Source: Gari tellinella (taxonomy: Eukaryota; Mollusca; Bivalvia; Cardiida; Psammobiidae). From it: 64,000 nucleotides of DNA. Of this stretch, positions 1-10,300 are shown in pieces. The translations under genes and the position numbers were made by a program. Under the pieces are notes generated by a model that saw only the letters and a program-made list of their open reading frames with translations, was not told the origin of the DNA and made no database searches. The stretch covers positions 49,811,786 through 49,875,785 of the forward strand of contig OV277862.1 in assembly GCA_922989275.2 (NCBI GenBank), written 5' to 3'. Numbering within the stretch: position 1 is the first letter of the stretch; each line of letters opens with the position of its first letter.

Positions 1-652
1 ATTTCACCATGACTATGTTGGTGAAACGGGCAGATTAACAGGAGCTCTGAAGTACTGGTATTGAAAACAAAGAACAAGAAAAAAGTTTCTTATAAATAAA
101 TATTTATTTGCTATCTCATTAAATTCAGTTGGCAAAACTAAAAACAAATATTACAACAAAGCAAAACCAAGCTAGTTATGTAAACAAATACATGTACATT
201 GACGAAGTAACAAAAACAAAATAAGATTCCTGTAAACCAGAAAACACTAGATATTATAGGTTGGCAAGTCTACAAAAGACTGTTTCAAAAGCACTAAAAG
301 GCCATAAACCATAAATATATATATTAACCTTTGTCTTTATTAGCCCTTTTCTCCATAGGCACTTCTGGGGACGAAAGAATTAAATTGTATAATGTAAACT
401 TTCATGTTAGTACCTATATATATATATATATTTTGTACATGACCTGTACAGTCAAATTGTTATTAGTTGCAATTCTTTAATCCTTTACCCCATAAATACG
501 CCTTTAATTCTCCACTGATGGAGTTAATTCCATTTTAGTAATTACAGAAAAATTCAGTTTCATCAGCTGTTACAAGCTGCCAGCTGTTTCAGATCAAGAT
601 CTGCACAACTTGCAATGACAGTTGACAAAATTCTCTGAACTCTGACAAGTAA
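1..652. other. no gene seen
   Basis: AT-rich DNA with a TATATA run near 415-430. No exon or complete repeat recognised. Confidence 0.5.
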
Positions 653-866
653 TTAACCCTTAGCCTGCCATTCACGACTATAGCTCCATATGCAAACAGC
701 TTGGATCCGGATGAGACGCCGAGTAACTCGGCGTCTCATCCAGATCCAAGCTGTTTGACACTCGGACAACATTTTCAGCAATTTTGAGCAACTTTGAAGC
801 ACTTTGAAACTTGAAGCAGACGAGAAATATAGCAGACGACAATTTATTTGGCGGGCTAAGGGTTAA
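653..866 (-). mobile_element. family C TTAA MITE (family description)
   Basis: 214 bp with TTAA 653-656 and 863-866. Ends CCCTTAGCCTGCCATTCACG and GGCGGGCTAAGGG. Hairpin 691-758 has arms CAAACAGCTTGGATCCGGAT and GAGACGCCGAG around TAAC. Subterminal TTGTCGTCTGC motifs occur at the far end. Almost the same sequence lies inverted at 47812-48025. Confidence 0.85.
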
Positions 867-959
867 TAGTGTAGACTCTGATAAGAAGACACAATAATAA
901 TATAGAAATTGTCTAGGTCTGTACTGTTGGCAATGCCATGTGCTCCTTTCATTAAACAG

Positions 960-1140
960 GACTCGACATAAGAGTGGGTAAACTGAACATTTCAAAACTT
1001 TTCTCCTTAATGTTTCCTCTAAACCCTATGTTGTTACCACTCATTAGAATTGTCTCGAAGAGAGGATTCTAATGAGTGGTTACAACATAGGGTTTGGTAG
1101 CGAAAGTTAGTATTTTGTATACCCACCTTATGTTGAGCTC
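960..1140 (+). mobile_element. family I MITE, worn
   Basis: GACATAAGAGTGGGTAAACTG, then hairpin 1020-1099 (arms AACCCTATGTTGTTACCACT and CATTAGAATTGTCTC). A further GGGCTCCAGATAAGAGTGAG end lies at 1453-1472. Confidence 0.65.
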
Positions 1141-1269
1141 TGTATCAATAACACAGCTTATATGTACATGTTATTTTTACAATTATTGCTCTAATGTTTT
1201 GCATGATTAAAGGTAACATTCAATGCTGGACGGATATTTCTTCACCTGATATGAGATTCTATATAAACA

Positions 1270-1439
1270 TTAACCCTTCTCCTGCTAGATATTCAGATAC
1301 ATGTAGACTCATGTTAAGACAGATTCTATTAGAAAACAGTGAAGACCTTGATCAGACAGCTATTGAATGAAATGTCTGATCTGGTTCTCCACTGTTTTCA
1401 AAAAATGTCCATACATGATAGCAGCAGGCGAGGGGTTAA
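1270..1439 (+). mobile_element. family J TTAA MITE
   Basis: TTAA 1270-1273 and 1436-1439; ends CCCTTCTCCTGCTA and AGCAGGCGAGGGG. The stem GAAAACAGTGAAGACC pairs with GGTTCTCCACTGTTTTC around GATCAGACA/TGTCTGATC (1330-1402), a B-type hairpin in different ends. Confidence 0.75.
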
Positions 1440-2035
1440 AGGCAATTTCACTGGGCTCCAGATAAGAGTGAGTAAACTGCATATTTCCATTTATTACACC
1501 TCGCTTTGAGTTACAATGTTAATTTCCCATAGACCTACTGTTAACATTTTGCATGTCATTTACATCTATCCAAAATATACTGTCACTCTTTATGATATTC
1601 TTTTTGTGACGTCATTCTAAAGGACATTACTTTTTTACTCCGTCCGAAAACGTACTGTCAGCATTGACATGAAGTTCGCTATTGGATACATTGGAACGTT
1701 TTAAAGAGTGGTAACTTCTAATCAACTTTTGGCATTTTCTGTACAAGTTGCTTCCTTTTGTCCATTCCATAACGATTTGCCACCATTTCGGAAGAGGATA
1801 TTTGCCACCTAGACAATGTAAAGACGCTGTTTCTTCAATTTAGTTATCATAACGTTCTTCTTTGTTTCTTGTAATATAATTATAAACAATGTGACGTCGT
1901 AAGACGGCGACGTCATTTCCCGCGTTATGTACATGTCCGCGCTAAATTGGTATTCACAACACATTTTATAAAAGACGAATAAAACGATTCCAAAGCCAGG
2001 GTTGATAAGCTCGGTGTAATAAAATAAATATTAGA

Positions 2036-2157
2036 TGTCAGTTTGCGTGACATTCAAATTGTCAACCCTGGAAAACAAGAATGTCACCCTCGGCTACGCC
2101 TCGGGGTGACATGCTGTTTCTCGGGTTGACAATTTGAATGTCACGCAAACTGCCATC
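2036..2157. repeat. palindromic repeat
   Basis: Arms GATGTCAGTTTGCGTGACAT and TCAAATTGTCAACCC at left recur inverted at right. An inner stem GTCACCCTCGG/CGGGGTGAC is also present. Confidence 0.75.
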
Positions 2158-2254
2158 AAATATTTATATATTGTTCTCCACTATGTCTACATCATAGGAT
2201 AAAGAAGAGTTCTATAGATCTTAGCAGAGTCGAAAAACTGTTAACTCAAACTTG

Positions 2255-2509
2255 CTTCACCCATTACCCCATAAATACACCTTTTTTTCGCCACCAAATT
2301 ATTCTTCCACTGAAAGAAAATGGTTCCACTTTATACAGGTTTGAATAAATACCATAAGAAATATTTTCTATATTCCAGTAGATAATAACTTAAAGCAGGC
2401 TGAAAGAATAGCAGAATGTGCCTTAAGGCACATTCTGCTTTACTTTCAGCCTGCTTTAAGAGGTCACTTGTCTTCAAAACTAAAAACAGGCTATGGGGTA
2501 ATGGGTTAA
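2255..2509 (-). mobile_element. family A TTAA MITE (family description)
   Basis: About 250 bp. Consensus in + orientation: TTAACCCATTACCCCATA, then GCCTGTTTCTAGTTTTGAAG, GACAGGTGACCACTTAAAG, and a 66-70-nt near-perfect hairpin with arms GCAGGTTGAAAGTAAAGCAG and AATGCGCC around a TTAAGG apex. After it come CTACCATCTGCTAGGATATAG, TTCAGTGGAGGAATAAATTA, and inverted end TATGGGGTAATGGGTTAA. Ends starting CCC beside TTAA are like piggyBac-type elements. This copy is in reverse orientation; hairpin 2393-2460, apex TGCCTTAAGGCA. Confidence 0.85.
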
Positions 2510-2735
2510 CCCTTTACTTCACAGCCCGTTTCTAGTATTGAAGATATGTGAGTACTTATAAAGCAGGTTGAAAGTAAAGCAGAATGCACCTTAAGGCACA
2601 TTCTGCTTTACATTCAGCCTGCTTTAAGCTCCTGTCTACCAGAATGAAGAAAATATACCTTGCTACATATTCAGGAATGTATAAATTGGAACTAATTTTG
2701 TAAGTGAAGGAATGAATTGTGTAAAAAGGTTGTAC
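2506..2735 (+). mobile_element. family A MITE, right end worn
   Basis: Shares its left TTAA (2506-2509) with the preceding reversed copy. Hairpin 2559-2628 with apex CACCTTAAGGCAC. The right terminus is lost after GTGTAAAAAGG. Confidence 0.75.
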
Positions 2736-3111
2736 CTAAGAGTAAAGTGGAACTTATCCATATTTCAAATTTAGAATATATCTACACTACGTTTTAACTT
2801 GAAATACGAATATGTTCGAGATTGAGTTATCGAAACTCAACCAAAGAAATTCAGATAACTTCCAATTAAGCGAGTTCCAAGTATTAAGTTTTGACTTTAT
2901 TTGCAAATGTTCTTCTTATCTGGAACCATACGCAGCAAATCCTTTCTAATACACTTTAAACTCTTACAAATAGTTAAAAAAACTTAACCCCACTCATTAA
3001 TAAGTTAATTCAATTGCGAACTGTTATACAAAAAATACAAATAATTATCACAGATAGCCCTATAACAAAACATAAGCTCAAGAAACAAAGACAGAAAAGA
3101 AAATATAAATA

Positions 3112-3425
3112 CAGTAAAACCTCTCTATTATGACCACTAAATTGTATTAATTATTAGGTGTTTAGGACAACTGACAGCTTAAAGCAAGGTGACAGTAAAA
3201 CAGAAAGCTCCATTAGGAGCTTTCTGTTTTACTGTCACCTTGCTTTATGTTGTGTAAATTATTAAGTGTTTAGGACAGGTGACAACTTAAAACAAGGTGA
3301 CAGTAAAACAGAAAGCTCCTTTAAGAGCTTTCTGTTTTACTGTCACCTTGCTTTAAGCAGTCACCTGTCTTTTTATGCAATCAGTTGGCCTTCTTTTTAG
3401 TGGTAGTAATAGAGAGTTTTTACTG
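3112..3425 (+). mobile_element. family E TA-flanked MITE with two tandem hairpins (family description)
   Basis: Ends CAGTAAAACCTCTCTATTAT and ATAGAGAGTTTTTACTG with TA outside. A single-hairpin copy is about 205-225 bp; here the block TTATTAGGTGTTTAGGAC plus hairpin occurs twice (3181-3247 and 3288-3355). Arms AAAGCAAGGTGACAGTAAAA and CAGAAAGCTCC. Confidence 0.85.
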
Positions 3426-3694
3426 TATGTGCTAATATCTTGTATTAAGCTACCACTTATCCCTTATCCTACGGTAAGCTGACATTGGCTTCTGTTCTTT
3501 TCTACCTCATATAGCAAAACAACAGACCAGATCATAAAGCTACAAAATACATATCTACTTGCTAAACATACCATACTCCTTCAGAACCAAGTCAGGAATC
3601 ACCAACAACCTTTGTTTCAAATTTACAGAACTTTGATTTTGAAGGAGTTGATATGTCTGTTAAACTTGTATTTAGTTACCACTGAAACAAGTAT

Positions 3695-3944
3695 TTACCA
3701 ATTACCCCATAGCCTGTTTCTAGTTTTGAAGATAGGTTACCACTTAAAGCAGGTTGAAAGTAAATCAGAATGTGCCTTAAGGCGCATTCTGCATTACTTT
3801 CAATCTGATTTAAGCTACCATCTGCTAGAATATTGAAAATATTTCTTATGATATATATTCATTACTGTATAAATTGAAAATATTTCTTCAGTGACGATAA
3901 AAATTAGAGACATAAAAAGAAGTATTTATGGGGTAATGGGTTAA
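3695..3944 (+). mobile_element. family A MITE
   Basis: Right TTAA 3941-3944; left end degenerate. Hairpin 3747-3815, apex GTGCCTTAAGGCGC. Confidence 0.8.
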
Positions 3945-4112
3945 ACATGGAACTCATGAAAGGAATCTTACTGTTAAATGCAGGACAAAAGTAATGCAGA
4001 AAGCTACATTTTATCCTGCATGAAGAAGTCACCTTTCTTAACTAACTGACAATGCTTAATGGCAAATTAATGCATGACAAAAATTATGTAGAAATCTCCT
4101 CAATTAAACTGT

Positions 4113-4320
4113 CTTTACCCAATACCCCATAAATATGCCCTTATACACATTTAATTTATTTCTTCACTGAGGAAAATAGTTCCATTTCATAAAGTTATCA
4201 ATATCTATAAGACCTGTTTTTCTATATTCTAGCAGATTGTACTTTTATTTTTATTTTCGACCTGCTTTAAGTGTGAACCTGTCTTCAAAACTAGAATCAG
4301 GTTATGGGGTAATGGGTTAA
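4113..4320 (-). mobile_element. family A MITE, hairpin deleted
   Basis: Ends recognisable (CCAATACCCCATAAATA and GGTTATGGGGTAATGGGTTA), but the central hairpin is reduced to a short CCTGCTTTAAG remnant. Confidence 0.75.
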
Positions 4321-4646
4321 TGTCCCTTAAATACCCATTCAGTAGTTGATAAATACAAGTTTCATTTTAACATTAAATATACTGGCAGTGTCTATACTCT
4401 TACATTCTAAGCTACAGCTAAACAGAGTTAGTGTCATGGTATGCTAACCTTACTGAGCAAGGGGTTTCCCTTCAGGATACATATGATTCTACAATGCTAG
4501 GGGAACTCCATCCCTCTTATGTTTGAATTGTTTCCTGATGCATGAACAACAAAATTAATGTAGTACATATTTCAATTATAATATTATTGCTTTACTATCA
4601 CTTTTGTGGAAGAGTCCATCATAATATGTTTGTTTTCATCTTTGTA

Positions 4647-4896
4647 TTAACACATTCAACCCTAGCGACCAGTATGCTCATCATTAACAAACAGTGTACT
4701 TATGAAGAGTACACTTGCCCTATGCAAACAGTGAAGACCCTGATCAGAGGGCTCCAATTGGAGCCCTCTGATCAGGGTCTTAACTTTTTTTATTTTGAAA
4801 TTATTGTAAAAATCAACTCTTAATGGTCAAAAAATGGACTAGACTTAATTGGAAACTGGAATTGTCCATTGAAAGTGTCAGTGTTAATGATTTAAC
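4647..4896 (+). mobile_element. family B MITE
   Basis: TTAA 4647-4650, CATTCAACCCTAGCGACC. Hairpin 4716-4785 with apex CTCCAATTGGAG. End worn near GTGTCAGTGTTAATG. Confidence 0.75.
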
Positions 4897-4990
4897 AGAA
4901 GAAGAGACAATCTCAGTAAATGGACTATTTCCAATGGTTTCAATATCATATCCACCAAACTCAAAATCTTATCTAGTGTATTGCATAGAG

Positions 4991-5143
4991 GATAATAAAT
5001 TCCTTTTGATTGATATGAAAAATATATCACAAGAATGGGTTGTTATCTGGTTAAAAAACGAGTCCTGGGGACGAGTTTTTTAACCAGATAACAACCTATT
5101 CAAGTGATATATTTTTCATATCCACCCAAAGGAATTGATTATT
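4991..5143. repeat. palindromic repeat
   Basis: Arms of about 70 bp: ATATGAAAAATATATCAC and GTTGTTATCTGGTTAAAAAA pair with inverted partners after an apex at CGAGTCCTGGGGACGAG. Confidence 0.8.
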
Positions 5144-5144
5144 C

Positions 5145-6009
5145 AATTTATTAGATACATTTTAATGACGTTTTTACAGAGAAAACACAAAAAAAATTAA
5201 TTGTTTACGTGCAACATCACAAAAGATATTATGACGTGACATCAAAAAAAGAAATTGTCACTGCAAAAGTGATATAATCACTAGTGATGATATTAACTGT
5301 GACACATATGAAATTTATCTAACTGGATATCTCTATAAATCATTGATAGGAATATAATAAGTAGTTTTAATTAATTCCTGCAGAAACAGATTTACTAGAT
5401 GATACAATAAAATTGAATAGAAAAGCTGGAGAATAAGTATAAAATGCTAAGTGGGATCTAAACAGCTCTGATTCAAGCTTCATCTAAGAATTCATAAGTT
5501 AGATTCTAGAGTTTGCGTAAATCATACGATATGATATGGTATTTATGAAAACTGAGACAATATATGTTCATTAAGTCATTTGTTCATTATATCTACAGCT
5601 GGTATAATTGAATATTGCATGACTCCTGGCAACAAAAGAGCTGGCAAACTAATTGCTTAACAAAAACAAGATGTGTGTGAAACACTATGCCCCCTGATGT
5701 GACCATGGTCTCTTATGACCTCAACCTTTGTCTGACATGACCAAACTTGTACTGAGCTCAAAAGCTTCTTGAGTAGGGTAGCCATGTAGAATATAAAGTC
5801 TCGATCACATGTAGTTCCAAAGTTATGGTCAAGGTTAAAACTGTGGAAAGATAACCAAACAGCAAAAACAATATGCCCAACTAAATAATGAAAAATCTCT
5901 AAGCACTAGCATTTCCACAAAAATAAATATCACAGTTCTGTTAAAAAAACAAAATAAAAGCAGGGCAAAATTTAGGCAAACCAATATTTAATATACATGT
6001 TTGAGACAA
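5145..6009. other. no gene seen
   Basis: AT-rich, unrepeated within the window. No exon-like frame with splice sites. Confidence 0.5.
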
Positions 6010-6195
6010 TTCATTCCAACAGTGTAGACCTAGATCAGAGGGCTCCTAAAACAGCCCTCTGATCTAGGCCTGCACTGTTTGTCAGTTCGCAATATATTTC
6101 AGAAAACAACCCTAATAGTTATAAGTGGACTAGGTTTAATTAGAAACTGGAATTGTTGATTTAACATCTCAGGGGTGAATGAGTTTTAAAACCAT
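6010..6195 (+). mobile_element. family B MITE, left end missing
   Basis: Hairpin 6019-6083 (CAGTGTAGACCTAGATCAGA), then AATTAGAAACTGGAATTGT and AGGGGTGAATGAGTTTTAA. Confidence 0.7.
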
Positions 6196-6439
6196 TCTCT
6201 TGCAGTAATATTGACTGCTTCCATTTTTAGTGACAATATAAATAACACTTTTTAATAATTTTGTAAAGAACATATACATTTGATATATCATAAACAGTAC
6301 TAGAAAATATTCAAAAAGTAAACTTAAAACCCCTCAATCCATGTAAAATACATTAAATAGTATGCACAAATAAAAAGACCTTAGAATAATATGCTAAAGC
6401 AGTGCAATATAACCTCTCTTTAGAAAAATTTAAGAACAA

Positions 6440-6656
6440 ATTTAATAATAATGCATGATGATAACCTTCTCCAAGCTATGTAATTGTCATCTGCAACAAT
6501 TCTCAAAATTGATTTATAGGCATTTTCTTTAGAAAACATCATCAGAGTCAAACAGTTTTGATCCAGATGAGACGCCGAGTTACTCGGCATCTCATCTGGA
6601 TCAAAACTGTTTGCAACAGTTTTCACAAATTTGTCTCAGCATGCAGAAGATTAAAG
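6440..6656 (+). mobile_element. family C-like MITE, ends worn
   Basis: Hairpin 6548-6616 with apex CCGAGTTACTCGG, subterminal GTCATCTGCAACAATTCTC; termini not clear. Confidence 0.65.
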
Positions 6657-6873
6657 GTTCCTATTCCTCTATTCTAATTGGTCATTCAAGAGAAGTTATA
6701 CTGTACATACCATTTTGATAAGGACATTAAATTCCTTAAATCACAATAAACCTTCCCTATAAAGCTTTAAACATGATTTTATTCTTTTAAATAACCATAT
6801 GAAAAGTATTGATTTCAAACATAATCTGTCATGAGTTTCAAGTATACCATGCATGCTAAATGTAAAGAATCAA

Positions 6874-7060
6874 GGCTCCAGAAAAAGGAGGTCTATACAA
6901 AGGTAAAATCCTCCTGTCTGCACCAAACTCTATGGTGTGACTACTCATTAGAATTGTCTCGAAGAGACGATTCTAATGAGTGGTCATACTATAGTCTAAT
7001 TCCGACACAAATGAGAAATTGTAGGAAATGTTTTATTTATTCCCTCCTGTCTGGAGCCCT
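6874..7060 (+). mobile_element. family I MITE, GGGCTCCAG ends
   Basis: GGCTCCAGAAAAAGGAGG to CCTCCTGTCTGGAGCCC. Hairpin 6949-6987, arms ACTCATTAGAATTGTCTCGA. Related copies: 29591-29765, 19911-20095 and about 960-1140. Confidence 0.7.
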
Positions 7061-7279
7061 GAGGAATGCAAATAAGTTAGCAGGATTGTATGAGTCCTGT
7101 ATCACAGTGCCTATGATGTAAAGCCTGGACTAGAGACACTACAGGGTGGCCACAACTTCCCCGGTATTTCAAATGTTAGTACGGGGATCTGTAGCCAATA
7201 CCTATGCTACTAAATAAATATACCGGTATACACGTTATCTATACACTATAAAAGGTCCATTCACAACTGAGCATAGGAA

Positions 7280-7387
7280 TCATCTTCTTATGGGCTTGGC
7301 GTACTGAGGATCATAATCTTCATCATCATCATCTTCATAATCATCATCATCATCGTCGTCATCATCTTCATCACCATACATGGTTGG
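7280..7387 (-). CDS. CIBAR1: CIBAR1-like exon 9 (Asp-rich C-terminus and stop)
   Basis: Follows ATTTCAG. It reads PTMYG, then an Asp/Glu run (residues 390-408 contain about 17 acidic residues broken by one Tyr), then YDPQYAKPIRR and TGA. The GAT/GAC repeat looks like a simple ATC-type microsatellite on the plus strand, but it is in frame and closes the ORF. Mammalian family members also have an acidic tail. Confidence 0.75.
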   Translation of the reverse strand, partial: PTMYGDEDDDDDDDDDYEDDDDEDYDPQYAKPIRR

Positions 7388-10300
7388 CTGAAATTTATCA
7401 ATCAGTTTGTCACAATCTATTCATACCTTTCCAATATCGTGTTGAACCCTAGCACTGAGTATACTCCTTCTTTACAAACAGTTTGCCTGTGAAGAGTACA
7501 CTTGTCCTTGGCAAACAGTGTAAACCCAGATCAGAGCAGGGCTCCTGCAGGAGCGCTCTGATCAGGGTCTGCACTTTTTGTAATTTTGCAATATATTGTA
7601 AAATACCAACCGTAAACAGTAGAAACTGGATCAAACTTAGCTAGATCAGAAATTGTCCATTTGAAGTTTCTTGTGTCAATAAGTTATACATGTCTGAATG
7701 TTTTATACTTTTCCAATGAACATACATATGGGATTTCATATCAATTTTTATTTAAGAAAAGTTTTCATTTGTGAGTATCTTCAATTACTGCAAATAGAAA
7801 CACCCAAAGGACAACCATCAATATACTGCTACAGTGGAGAATCTGTTATTCTTTCCCATTTAAACGCAAACGTACGCAAACGCAAAGCACTAAAATGTAG
7901 AAAAGAACAACTTTTGGACAATTCTGATAATTCTTGTTTATCTTGGTGGCAAACAATTTGGAGCCTGATCAGACGCCGGGTTACCCGGCGTCTGATCTGG
8001 CTCCAAACTGTTTGCACTGCAAATAATAGTTTTAGCGTAAACGCGTTTATTGGGAAAGAATAACAGATTCTCCACTGTATGAGCTCTCTTTTTTACTAAG
8101 GTCACTTAACCCATTACCCCGTAATTAAATACCCCCTTTTTATGCCTTTGATTAATTCCTCCACTGAAGAAAATAGTGCTACTTTATACAGTAATGAGTA
8201 TGTACCATAAGAAATATTTTCTTTATCCTAGCAGATTGTAGCTTAAAGCAGGTTGAAAGTTAAGCAGAATGCACCTTATGGCACATTCTGCTTTACTTTC
8301 AAGCTGCTTTAAGTTGTCACTTGTCTTCAGTACTAGAAACTGGCTATGGCGTAAAGGGTTAACACAGGCTAGACTTTATCCTCTGAAACACATGACTCTC
8401 TATGCCATTAGATGTACTATTAGTTATACAGTTTCTTCACAGTGTACATGAGGATTTCTTCCCGGCTGAGGTAAATCATGTTGCCCGAGCCGTTAGGCGA
8501 GGGTTACATGATTTTACCAGCCGGGAAGAAATCCTCATGTACACTGTGAAGAAACTGTATAACGAATTTAGTATACTGCAAAGTTTTCACTGTTCAAACG
8601 AAATATTTCGGAATTAGTTGTGTACAGCGCTCATAATAAACTATAACAAAATCGCGCCAAAGCAGATACCGTTGAACGTAAATGACGTCATGTCGTCACG
8701 TCTGATGGTTGTTATCCATAAGAAAATGGGCATACTCGGCATACTTCGACGTCAAACTTTCCCAGAAATAATGCCACTGTTGAAAGATCCAAACACCGAT
8801 TGGTTCTTAGCCCAAATGGACTTAAAACGGAGGCTGCACGATTGAATGCACTCAATCCTATCGAGAAATCGGCCATCTTATTTTCTGCAAAGCAAGACTC
8901 AGGGACCTGTCAGCCAATGAAAACAGCTGCATTTCCAAGTACCCTGTCAGCTCACAGGGTACTTCGTGTCAGGTCTACGGCTCGGTGACCAATGAAAAGT
9001 AAGGAATTTACTTTGCAGTATAATAAAGTAAAATGTGTATTACCCATCACATTTTTTAATTGACCATTTAACCCATTACCCCATAGCCTGGTTTTAGTTT
9101 TGAAGACAGGCAACCACTTAAAGCAGGTTAAAAATAAAGCAGAATGCACCTTTAAGCCCATTCAGTCTGCTTTAAGCCTCCATCTGCTATAATATAGAAA
9201 AAAATTCTTATGGTAAATATTCATAACTGTGAAAATTGGAAGTATTTTCTTTAGTGGAGGAATAAATTAGAGGGGTAAAAAAGCGTATTTATGGAGTAAC
9301 GGGTTAAAGCAGATGGAAGCTAAATTTGAGACAAAAGTAAAGCAGAAAGCTCATACAGGAGCATTCTGCTAACTTTTGTCCTTCATCAAGCAGTTACTTT
9401 TGATTTAAATCTTTCAGCCAATCAGTCCTAGGGACAAGTGTCCATTACAAATGGTGTACCTGAAATGAGTACATTTGTATTAAAGGTTTCCTTTAGGAGC
9501 TCTCTGATCAGGGTCCCCACAATTTGTCAGTTTTGTAACACAGTAAAACCATCCTATTACGACTACTAAATTGGGTTAATTATTAGGATTTTACGACAGG
9601 TGACTGCTTAAAGCAAGGTGACAGTTAAATAGAAAGCTCCTTTAGGAGCTTTCTGTTTGACTGTCACCTTGCTTTAAGCTGTCACCTGTCTTTTATATAA
9701 TCAATTTGTTTTCGTTTTAGTGGTCGTAATAGAGAGGTTTTACAGTATATTACAAAAGTAACCCTAAATAGTCAAAACTGGTCTAGACCTTATTGGAAAC
9801 TGGTAGTGTCCATTAATTCTAGATTTGTCACTCAAAGTCCTTACCTGTGTTCCCTGAATACGAACTCTTTTCTCTTGACTGGAGCCTGTTGATTCCCCAT
9901 ATGTGTATGTATACGATGCCCCAGTGGACGTGTACTCTGAACTACTTCCAAGCATGCTAGATAAGCCTGTAGAGCCCAGCGTTGACATTGTGGCCATAGG
10001 GGCCTCTTGTCTTTGAGCAGCAAGTTGTAAGGTACTGCCCTGGGAAGCTGATAATTTTCTGGTAAATTCCTAAAACAGGTTGTGATATATTGAGCTGAAC
10101 TGTAGCGCGTTCAAGTAATGTATCGGAGAACGGCAACGTTAACAGATGCAAACAACCCTTATAGTAAGACATCTAACGTTCTACAATACTCTCCAATGAT
10201 AACTCATTGCCCCATCCCATGTTTATTTACTTTTCAAGGGTACGACCTATTTATGTACGAATCGGAATAACACACGCAAAAGTGTACTAATTAACTGAAA

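Noticed and set aside
2393..3355. Regularly spaced hairpins that could suggest a CRISPR-like or regulatory array
   Set aside because: Spacing is irregular, each lies within its own terminal inverted repeats, and the genome is eukaryotic.
4823..5083. 86-codon plus-strand frame
   Set aside because: Runs from a family B end into one arm of the 4991-5143 palindrome; the apparent protein is repeat sequence.
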